From Bacteroidota bacterium (GTDB lineage: Bacteria; Bacteroidota; Bacteroidia; Chitinophagales; Chitinophagaceae): DNA of 37,802 nt. How positions within the stretch are numbered: the stretch's first letter is position 1; the number at the start of each line of letters is the position of its first letter. Shown piece after piece: positions 31,734 through 37,802 of the stretch. Under the pieces are notes generated by a model, which had not been told where the DNA came from, made no database searches, and saw nothing but the letters and a program-made list of their open reading frames with translations. Location of the stretch: contig JAFDYC010000065.1 of assembly GCA_018267625.1 (NCBI GenBank), positions 1 through 37,802 on the forward strand, given 5' to 3'. The translations under genes and the position numbers were made by a program.

Positions 31734-33548
31734 TTATTGAAAAAATGATTCCTGCTCTTTCAGCTTGCTGCGGTAACAACTGAAGATTCCTGCCTTGGAA
31801 ACAAAACCCAGATACCGCTTCCCCCGGTCCAGGACGGGCAACATGCGGAGGTCAAGGCTGTCCATGATTTGCAATACCTCTTGCATGGACATTTGAATAT
31901 CGGCAAAGGCTGGAGCCGGCTGTGCCAGTTCACCAATACTTCGGTGCTGCTCCGGCTCCTGCTCGCTCATGAGGCTTTCCAGCAACCGTTCGGAATAAAT
32001 AATCCCTTTGAGTAAGCCTGCAGCATCCACTACCGGGAATATGTTTCGTTGGGTATGGATGATTTCTTGCCGGCGTCCATGCGGGGTATCTTCTGGACGC
32101 AGCACCACAAAATCTTTCTCCAGAACTTGTCGCAAGCTGATGCCCTGGATAATGTTATCCGCGCTGCTTTCTGATAAGGTACCGGCAGGCTCAGCGGCCT
32201 GATACTGGGTGTAGATAGAGTAGTGTAAAACCGCCTTATTGATGAAAAAACCAATCGCGGACACGAGCATCAGGGGCACCATCAGCGTGTAGCCCCCTGT
32301 AATCTCTGCTGCCAGAAAAATGCCCGTTAGCGGCGCATGCATCACGCCACTCACAGAAGCGGCCATGCCGGCAATCATGAAGTTGGTAACATTGAGCTGC
32401 ACCAGGTGTGTCTGGTTCAGGCCGAAGGCAAACACAAAGCCCAGCAAGCCACCCACCACCACGGTAGGGCCAAACATGCCGCCATTGCCGCCACTCGCCA
32501 TCGTGATGACACTGGCAAAGGTCTTCCCCAGCACGGTCAGTGCGGCAAACAGAGTCAAGGCCCAGCCAATATGCTGGTATTCCGAAAACAAACTATTCGC
32601 CAGCAGGGAGGATGCCTCCCCATCCAATAGTTTTTGAATGGTGATATAGCCTTCACCATATAGCGCCGGCATCAAAGCAATGAGCACACCCAGGCTGATG
32701 CCTCCCAGCCAGGCTTTCGTGCTGGCCCTCCGAATGCGCCCCAGCCGCCGGAAAAACATAGCATTGACGCGGCTATAAAAAACGGAATAGCTACCCACTA
32801 CAATACCCAGTGCCACATAAAACCACAAGGCCTGTCGAGACCAGTCTTTGGTGACTAAAGCAAACAGAGGCTCACCATAAATAAAATTGGAGATGACAGA
32901 AGCAAAAGCCGCAGATATCAGCAGGGGAATGACTGCCGGAATCGAAAACTGGGGCAGCAACACTTCGATGGCGAAGATCATTCCTGCCACCGGGCTGTTA
33001 AAGGCACCCGCTATACCGGCTGCTCCACCACAGGCCAGCAGCAGCGTGGTTTCCCGGTAATTCAAGCCAAAGAAGCGGCCCAGATTCGAGCCTATGGCCG
33101 CACCACTGGAAACGGCCGGTGCCTCCAGTCCCGCAGAACCGCCCATCCCTACCGTAAGGGTGCTGGTGATTACCTGACTGTAGATGTTGTGAAACTCCAG
33201 CTTACTGGCATTACGGGAAATTTTTTGCAGGATGCTCGTGATGCCATGTTCAAAGCGGGAGTGTCGGATAAACAGGCGTATGTAAGCACGAGTCAGCAGG
33301 ATGCCTATCAAAGGGAAAACCAGGTACAGGTAGTATTTGTATTCCCATTCCAGTTTGTTTTGAAGAAAGTTGGCTACCAGATGCGTGCTCTTCTTCAGCA
33401 GGGAAGAGGCAATACCCCCCAGCACTCCTACTACCGCCGCCGCCAGAATCAGAAATTTATGATTGGAGACCCGTTGTTTCCGCCAGTTGTTGAGCCTTCG
33501 CAGCCATTGGTTGAGCCGATAATATTGGTTGCGCGTGCCCGGCTTCAT
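31734..33548 (-). CDS. ClC-family chloride channel/transporter with CBS pair
   Basis: This 604-residue inner-membrane protein has ClC signatures: GMGGSAGLEAPAV, with the gating glutamate (GLEAP in place of GxEGP), a GGAAGIAGAFNSPVAGMIFAIE stretch, and ASGGNGGMFGPTVVVGG. About ten hydrophobic segments occupy residues 28-430. Residues 455-595 form two CBS domains (LRPEDTPHGRRQEII..FPVVDAAGLLKGII and QMSMQEVLQIMDSLDLRMLPVLDRGKRYLG). Whether it is a channel or Cl-/H+ exchanger cannot be decided: the intracellular proton glutamate of exchangers was not located with confidence. Basic N-terminus MKPGTRNQYYRLNQ favours the ATG at 33548. It stands alone with its stop 22 bases from the RsmI-like stop. 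Confidence 0.92.
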   Translation of the reverse strand: MKPGTRNQYYRLNQWLRRLNNWRKQRVSNHKFLILAAAVVGVLGGIASSLLKKSTHLVANFLQNKLEWEYKYYLYLVFPLIGILLTRAYIRLFIRHSRFEHGITSILQKISRNASKLEFHNIYSQVITSTLTVGMGGSAGLEAPAVSSGAAIGSNLGRFFGLNYRETTLLLACGGAAGIAGAFNSPVAGMIFAIEVLLPQFSIPAVIPLLISAAFASVISNFIYGEPLFALVTKDWSRQALWFYVALGIVVGSYSVFYSRVNAMFFRRLGRIRRASTKAWLGGISLGVLIALMPALYGEGYITIQKLLDGEASSLLANSLFSEYQHIGWALTLFAALTVLGKTFASVITMASGGNGGMFGPTVVVGGLLGFVFAFGLNQTHLVQLNVTNFMIAGMAASVSGVMHAPLTGIFLAAEITGGYTLMVPLMLVSAIGFFINKAVLHYSIYTQYQAAEPAGTLSESSADNIIQGISLRQVLEKDFVVLRPEDTPHGRRQEIIHTQRNIFPVVDAAGLLKGIIYSERLLESLMSEQEPEQHRSIGELAQPAPAFADIQMSMQEVLQIMDSLDLRMLPVLDRGKRYLGFVSKAGIFSCYRSKLKEQESFFQ

Positions 33549-33638
33549 GCCTTTGTGATTCTAAAAAAATTAATGCTCCGGGACCATATGGAACCTCATG
33601 CAAAAATGAGTTTGGAATCCCGCAAATAACAAATTCCC

Positions 33639-33651
33639 GATAGCAGCTATC
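33639..33651. promoter_or_regulatory. Palindrome GATAGC-A-GCTATC, possible operator
   Basis: A perfect 6-base palindrome with a one-base centre lies in the 196-base gap between the minus-strand ClC gene and the minus-strand lipoprotein, about 90 bases upstream of the ClC start. It may be an operator or chance; the rest of the gap shows no gene. Confidence 0.2.
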
Positions 33652-33744
33652 AGAATGAGAAACCATTTTAGTGCTGGTAATCCATTTGTATCGGAATCAG
33701 TATGCTCCGGAATAAAACTAAACAGGCATCTGAAAACGGTAGCC

Positions 33745-34272
33745 TTATTTATATAAGGTCAAGGTCATGTTGCGATTCTTTGTAAGATCGTGGTACACGC
33801 CATCCACCTTCAATGAAACAATATTTCTGTAGCACGGTTTGGACCCATTACTGCATATAAACTCATCCTCCACATAATATTCACCATCAACCATTACCTC
33901 TGTCAGGTTGTACATGCGCACGTTTGGTAAGATGATCCTTACGTCATCAAGCCGCCTGGTGTTCTGATTATTTCCGGTTACGCCTCCGAGCGCGAGGTAC
34001 TGGGTATCTGTCTCATTGTAGATGTAGCCACCAACTACATTTTCATTGATGTAAGTGAAGCTGTCTGTACGTTGGTTAAACAAACCATTGGGCTTGTAGA
34101 AAAGAAAAATTTGCGTGTCCACATCTTGCGCGTAATAACCTATGAATTTGTTTTCGGATCCAATATAGCCAAGCGTCGGACTACAAATATTGAGTTGTGT
34201 GCATTTCTTTTCGCAACGACTAAAAGTGGCAAGAAGTAAAATTCCTGTAAGAGTTGTGAGTAATGACTTCAT
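33745..34272 (-). CDS. Small putative lipoprotein, unknown function
   Basis: This 175-residue protein starts with a basic, hydrophobic leader (MKSLLTTLTGILLLATFSRC, with Cys 20 as a probable lipid site, though SRC is a poor lipobox), followed by EKKC and a further Cys at 30. The rest is rich in Asn, Tyr and Thr with alternating strands (YIGSENKFIGYYAQDVDTQ, VGGYIYNETDTQYLALGG). A cysteine pair near the end (ICSNGSKPC) may form a disulfide. I do not recognise it. It ends in TLTLYK. ATG 34272 is supported by the leader and a -7-like motif 44 bases upstream. It lies downstream of the big T9SS gene on the same strand (149-base gap). Confidence 0.65.
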   Translation of the reverse strand: MKSLLTTLTGILLLATFSRCEKKCTQLNICSPTLGYIGSENKFIGYYAQDVDTQIFLFYKPNGLFNQRTDSFTYINENVVGGYIYNETDTQYLALGGVTGNNQNTRRLDDVRIILPNVRMYNLTEVMVDGEYYVEDEFICSNGSKPCYRNIVSLKVDGVYHDLTKNRNMTLTLYK

Positions 34273-34316
34273 AATAATCCGTCTTCAGATATCAACCTTA
34301 GTGGCGGCCTTTGTTC

Positions 34317-34324
34317 CGAAGATA
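34317..34324 (-). promoter_or_regulatory. Putative -7 element for the small lipoprotein (TATCTTCG)
   Basis: On the minus strand this reads TATCTTCG, the same sequence as before ftsK, 44 bases upstream of the ATG at 34272. The 149-base gap (34273-34421) holds nothing else I can support. Confidence 0.42.
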
Positions 34325-34421
34325 TTACTTACGCTTACAGTTTGTGCGTCTGGTTTGAGAAACCTCAACTCCCCATCATCGGTGCCTGTACGCATTACGA
34401 CTTAGGTATGTCGTTAAGGCC

Positions 34422-36353
34422 CTACTGCTTCTGCACCATCATCACTCCGCGCCGGCCTTCCTTATCCGTAAGCTGTAGCACATAGCTTCCCGAGGGCAGC
34501 GCGCTGATGTTTATCCCCTCTTTCGCGTTGTGGATGCGCCCCTGAATCACCTGCTGGCCCACTAGATTGCTCAGAACAAAATCAGCTCCTGCCGCGCCTT
34601 CCACCGTGAGCACATCCGCCGCGGGATTGGGATACACGCTCACGCCTTGCAGCGCCGCCATGCCGCTCACGCTCAGTGCCGTCTGCTGGCAGTATGTGTT
34701 GACCCCGCATGAGCCGTAGGCCGTAACGCAGACATTGAACCGGCCATTGGTGATGAAGGTGTGGGACACCGGAGCGGTGAAGTTGCTTGTTACGGTTTGC
34801 CTGCCGCCATCGCCAAAGCTCCAGACGAGGCTGTCTAAGCCGGAAGTGCTGCCGGAGTAGGTGTAGGACACGGTTTTGCCCGAAGGCGTGCCGGCATTGA
34901 AGTGCGCGACAGGGGCAGGGCAGTTGCAGGGGTAGCCGTATTTCATTAGCCAGAAATCAGCCGTGCCGCCTGTGCTGGAAATACCCGTGCCGAGGCCGGT
35001 GGCGGTCATTGTCGTTTCATAGTAGCCGCCGAGGTAAAGGTTACCTGATTTATTGGAAGTAATGGCTACGCCCCCATCGGTGTAGCCGCCACCGTGCATC
35101 TGATCGAGCTTGACCAGATTGCCGCTGATATCCACAATAAGCAGGTAAGGATTAATAGATTCTGACACAGGAGCAACCAGGCTATCGTTGCCGTGTCGGA
35201 TGGTTTGAACGAGTGCGCCGACGGCTGCAACATTTCCATCGGGCAGAATAGTTATGCCTTTCAGGTAGTTTACGCCTGTTGTGCCGTCTAGTTGATAGGC
35301 CCACTTACCAACCCCATTGGTGTCTAGGCGGATAATTGCTGAATAGTAATTGCCTGGGCCAGGGTAAGTAGTGTTGCTGCCGGTTAGACCGCCAAAAGAA
35401 TAAGGATGCCTTACTGCGGTAAGCGACACATAAATGGCATCTCCCCCCTTATAGTCAATACCACCAATGCCACTATACTCCCCTAAACTGTCTATCCAGA
35501 CGATAGAATTGTTTTTTATGCAGCATACGGCCTGAGTCGTGTCATTTCCTCCTAGTTGACCCAGTTTCAGGTACATTGCACCACTCGTCTGATTGATGAT
35601 GGCTTGAGTGATTGTCAATGTGCTATCAATAGGTAATCGCATAACATTCACAATTGTACCGCTCGTATTGAAAACGAGGTCATAATTACCACCAACAGAT
35701 AAAATAGATGGCGTCAGTCGAATTCCACTCGACAAATTCGCTGCCATGTGCACATTCCCATTAGCATCAAAGGCGAGGCCGCAACTTGCCATACCCGCGA
35801 AAATATTTGACGGAGAATCCACGCCAAGAAATTTCAACCATTTCATTTTCCCGCTCGTGTCATATTTAATCAAGAAGCTATTGTAGTTTTCAGTATTCAC
35901 TACCGTATCGGTGCCGAAGAACCGCTTAGGGCCCGTGCCAATACTACCTCCGCTGCCTCCTATTATTCCTGCCAGATAAATGTTCCCTTTTCCATCATAT
36001 GCGATGTTGCGAGCCATAGCATAGCTATACCCATTGATAAATTTGGCAAAGCGCATGTTGCCATTACAATTGTAACTCGCAAAAAGCAATTGCTGATTAC
36101 AATGAACGCCGGCATATCCCCGGGTCAGTGAAAACGTATCTGCAACAATGTTGTCGTCACCGATACTTGCGAGAACATAGATGTTTCCGTGAGCGTCGGT
36201 AGTGAGATGGGTTATCTTGTCCAATAGGCGGTAGATACTACCCGTGCAGGCGCTGCCTCCACCTGTGACCCAACGGTATTGCTGAGCTTGGGCTGTGAAG
36301 GAGACTATCGTGATTAAAACTGCAGAGAAAAGAAGTTGTATGAACCGATTCAT
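34422..36353 (-). CDS. T9SS-exported protein with beta-propeller repeats, PKD domain and sorting signal
   Basis: This 643-residue protein has a signal peptide cleaved near SFTAQAQ. Residues about 45-450 are blades of an SBBP-type propeller (TTDAHGNIYVLAS, YDGKGNIYLAGIIGG, FDANGNVHMAANL, TSNKSGNLYLGGYYE). A PKD domain follows at about 475-560 (SLVWSFGDGGRQTV). The last 75 residues are a type A T9SS sorting domain: VSVYPNPAADVLTVE, LSNLVGQQVIQG, INISALPSGSYVLQL, ending MMVQKQ. Proteins of this type are exported across the outer membrane and often attached to the surface through A-LPS. Partners and ligand are unknown. ATG 36353 is the signal-peptide start. The gene is downstream of a second, broken, T9SS gene on the same strand. 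Confidence 0.93.
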   Translation of the reverse strand: MNRFIQLLFSAVLITIVSFTAQAQQYRWVTGGGSACTGSIYRLLDKITHLTTDAHGNIYVLASIGDDNIVADTFSLTRGYAGVHCNQQLLFASYNCNGNMRFAKFINGYSYAMARNIAYDGKGNIYLAGIIGGSGGSIGTGPKRFFGTDTVVNTENYNSFLIKYDTSGKMKWLKFLGVDSPSNIFAGMASCGLAFDANGNVHMAANLSSGIRLTPSILSVGGNYDLVFNTSGTIVNVMRLPIDSTLTITQAIINQTSGAMYLKLGQLGGNDTTQAVCCIKNNSIVWIDSLGEYSGIGGIDYKGGDAIYVSLTAVRHPYSFGGLTGSNTTYPGPGNYYSAIIRLDTNGVGKWAYQLDGTTGVNYLKGITILPDGNVAAVGALVQTIRHGNDSLVAPVSESINPYLLIVDISGNLVKLDQMHGGGYTDGGVAITSNKSGNLYLGGYYETTMTATGLGTGISSTGGTADFWLMKYGYPCNCPAPVAHFNAGTPSGKTVSYTYSGSTSGLDSLVWSFGDGGRQTVTSNFTAPVSHTFITNGRFNVCVTAYGSCGVNTYCQQTALSVSGMAALQGVSVYPNPAADVLTVEGAAGADFVLSNLVGQQVIQGRIHNAKEGINISALPSGSYVLQLTDKEGRRGVMMVQKQ

Positions 36354-36392
36354 AAGGCCGGATAGATTTTTTTAGATGGTATGAGGGAAAGG

Positions 36393-36429
36393 AACATGCA
36401 GAGCCGCCGACTTGACCGCTCTGCATGTT
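36393..36429. terminator. Perfect 12-bp hairpin between two T9SS genes
   Basis: AACATGCAGAGC at 36393-36404 pairs perfectly with GCTCTGCATGTT at 36418-36429 across a 13-base loop. It lies just after the stop of the broken T9SS gene (minus strand) and before the T9SS gene at 34422-36353. On the minus strand no T-tract follows, so it may be a Rho-independent-like stem of low efficiency, an RNA-stabilising stem or a processing site. Confidence 0.5.
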
Positions 36430-36439
36430 TAGAGAAAGG

Positions 36440-37377
36440 TTAGTGCACCACCGAGATGCGCTGCACTTGTATGGTTCTGCCGTTTTCTTCCATGCGCAGC
36501 AGATAAGTGCCGGAAGCCAGGCTCTCAACAGAAATCTGCATGTTGCCTACGGCGCCCGTTACCGGATGGATGTAAACGGGCTTTCCAACCATGTCATACA
36601 CCATGATACGCCGCAGCACGTCCGTGGGTGTGGCATCACCATAATTGTAACTCACCGTTACGTCATGGTTTGCCGGATTGGGATACACCAACATGCCGGT
36701 AGCAGTTTTTGAGGCACTACTGCCTGTGTGGGTCTGGCGCTGGGGCGGCCAGGAGCAGGGCGGCAGGGGTATCTGCAGGCTATCGAAGCAATTCGTCGTA
36801 GTGCCGTGATTCGTTACCTGGTAGCGCACAATCACCGTTACGGTGGAAGGGGGCGGCTGCGTGAGCGTGGTGAAATTGAGCATCAGCGGATAGCTGCCGG
36901 GGCTGGCAAACGAGAAGCTGAAAGGAACGGCAGGGCCGATGTTGGTGCCAATGGTGCCTGAGGTGTTCGGGTTAATCACATTCAGATTCAGGTTCAGCAT
37001 GTATCCGCCCGGCACAGCAGAATCGCATACCGCGTTGCCACCGACGAACAGGTGCGGACAATCGCAGCTTATCAGGCTGAGGTTCCAGTCTGGTGTGGTA
37101 GCGCTGCACAGGCCATTGTCAAGCTCTGCATTGTAGCTGCCCGCTCACGCCATTGCTCCAGTTGAAATATTACGTCATGCCAGAAGGGTGGCTGGCGGTA
37201 AGTTCCAATTGATACAGTGAGCAGTCAAGCGATACCGCCCGGTGTTCCCATACGTAATCTGTCGTCGCGATTTTCCCTCCGCCGAAACTTTTAATTGCCA
37301 CCAAGCGGGGGGGGGGGGTAGAAATTTTCGATGGCCGTAGTAACGGCAAGTCCGGTAACTAACCTAATTCGATTCAT
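36440..37377 (-). pseudogene. Broken T9SS sorting-domain protein with G12/C12 tract
   Basis: The gene would start at ATG 37377 (MNRIRLVTG) and end at 36440 with a T9SS sorting domain: MLVYPNPANHDVTVSYNY, VYDMVGKPVYIHPV, SVESLASGTYLLRM. Three lesions separate start from end. First, a run of twelve Gs on the plus strand (37307-37318) puts the ATG frame into a stop after 28 codons; a run of 11 (or 14) would keep it open. Second, the following frame reads LVAIKSFGGGK through YQLELTASHPSGMT and then meets TAA where a tyrosine-like codon would restore YFNWSNGVS. Third, one extra base near 37140 moves to the frame that reads SYNAELDNGLCSATTPDWN onward to the C-terminus. The unbroken length would be about 312 residues. 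Decay, phase variation plus decay, and sequencing error are all possible. Confidence 0.75.
37307..37318. repeat. Homopolymer tract of 12 Gs
   Basis: Twelve consecutive Gs on the plus strand form a C12 run in the sense direction of the broken T9SS gene, near residue 20 of its product. Changes of one base alter the reading frame, as in phase-variable genes. A second long run in the window is the nine-base C tract in ftsK (17903-17911), where the frame is intact. Confidence 0.9.
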
Positions 37378-37607
37378 GCTTGAAAAAAATTTGGGTAAAC
37401 AATAAAGAACCGGAACGCGCAGACCGAACGCTTTTCGGCCTGTGCACAAGCAAACTGTGTTGTAAAGGTTCGGAAATATGCCCGAACCCTATCGGCGTTT
37501 TTTAACGGTGATTTGACATTTAAATTTTGGGAATGTGCGGCTTGGGTATTTCAGTGAGACCCTCATGCTGCGTCCTCAAGCTTATAGCCGACGGCGAAAA
37601 CTTTGGC

Positions 37608-37615
37608 CAACTTTG
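37608..37615 (+). promoter_or_regulatory. Putative -7 element for the OsmC-family gene (CAACTTTG)
   Basis: CAACTTTG differs from TANNTTTG at one position and ends five bases before the ATG at 37621. It is followed by CGGGC and the start codon, so the message would be nearly leaderless. The interval 37378-37607 holds no gene I can support. Confidence 0.3.
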
Positions 37616-37620
37616 CGGGC

Positions 37621-37773
37621 ATGTCAACAGTAACGCTCACCCGTGTGCAGCCGGAATTCGGCTTCGATGTAGTAGATGAACACGGCATCCACATGCGCAT
37701 GGACACCAGCGCCGACCACGGCGGGCAGGGCTTCGGCGTCAGCCCTATGAACCCAAATTTTGCAGTAGGTTAA
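37621..37773 (+). pseudogene. N-terminal fragment of OsmC-family protein
   Basis: The ATG at 37621 starts a 50-codon frame. Its first 43 residues read as an OsmC/YhfA-like protein (MSTVTLTRVQPEFGFDVVDE, HGIHMRMDTSADHGGQ, then GFGVSPM), which in relatives continues with a catalytic-cysteine segment of the type LLMALGGCS. Here the sequence instead reads NPNFAVG and stops at 37771-37773. OsmC proteins are thiol peroxidases of about 130-140 residues. The loss of similarity near 37750, about 50 bases before the window ends, suggests an insertion, rearrangement or assembly junction rather than a short functional protein. The gene is too short to be an ordinary OsmC, and both catalytic cysteines are missing. 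Only family N-terminus and position are secure. Confidence 0.65.
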
Positions 37774-37802
37774 ATTGCGTCAGAATGTCCGATTATGCGA
37801 TC

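Noticed and set aside
1..37802. CRISPR arrays, tRNA, rRNA, insertion sequences, defence or toxin-antitoxin systems
   Set aside because: I looked on both strands for direct repeat arrays, cloverleaf-like sequence, transposase or nuclease motifs and small paired genes and found none I could support.

Overview
The window is a stretch of chromosome from a member of the Bacteroidota, most likely in or near Chitinophagaceae. This is a family-level guess from gene content, not a phylogeny. Supporting signs are two proteins with type IX secretion system (T9SS) C-terminal sorting domains, a DUF4421 protein, several lipoproteins starting MK.., a LolA-like protein beside ftsK, absence of recognisable Shine-Dalgarno sequences, and repeated TANNTTTG or TANNTTCG motifs resembling the Bacteroidota -7 promoter element. 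GC content is about half. I see no rRNA, tRNA, CRISPR array, transposase, integrase, phage or plasmid gene.

Layout. 1-256 is intergenic with one strong hairpin. 257-1685 (minus) is a two-helix membrane protein followed by purine nucleoside phosphorylase. 1918-4508 (plus) holds release factor 3 (prfC) and aspartate carbamoyltransferase (pyrB). 4534-6448 (minus) holds a pirin and a lipoprotein. 6698-8071 (plus) is a DAO-family oxidoreductase. 8130-9473 (minus) holds tRNA uridine hydroxylase TrhO and a PspC-domain protein. 9560-12121 (plus) holds the NAD(P)HX repair enzyme Nnr and a DUF4421 protein whose signal peptide is out of frame. A two-way terminator follows at 12340-12367, then a cysteine-rich lipoprotein (minus) and a TPR membrane protein (plus). 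15096-18383 (minus) is ftsK and lolA; 18579-19727 (plus) is a soluble histidine kinase; 19724-22029 (minus) is a DUF3347 lipoprotein coupled to an M1 metallopeptidase.

22108-24654 (plus) carries an ABC-F ATPase and YajQ. 24662-26358 (minus) is a coupled WbpE-like aminotransferase and RfbC-like epimerase pair for a surface sugar. 26420-27193 is a probable outer-membrane barrel and 27198-27758 (minus) a Bacteroidota-type hypothetical protein. 27921-30321 (plus) holds thymidine kinase, a glutaryl-CoA-dehydrogenase-like enzyme and PyrR. 30351-30959 (minus) is 3-methyladenine glycosylase, 31010-31711 (plus) a short RsmI-like methyltransferase and 31734-33548 (minus) a ClC channel with CBS domains. 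The right end holds a small lipoprotein, a 643-residue T9SS cargo protein, a broken T9SS cargo gene with a 12-G tract and two further lesions, and the N-terminal fragment of an OsmC-family gene that loses family identity 50 bases before the window ends.

The genes are mostly housekeeping (nucleotide salvage and synthesis, translation termination, chromosome segregation, envelope biogenesis) in short units that often alternate strand. I found no convincing multi-gene novel system. The best leads are the homopolymer-linked frameshifts in two exported proteins, the recurring -7 motif placed so close to some start codons that the messages may be leaderless, and the many convergent gene pairs that nearly touch or overlap.
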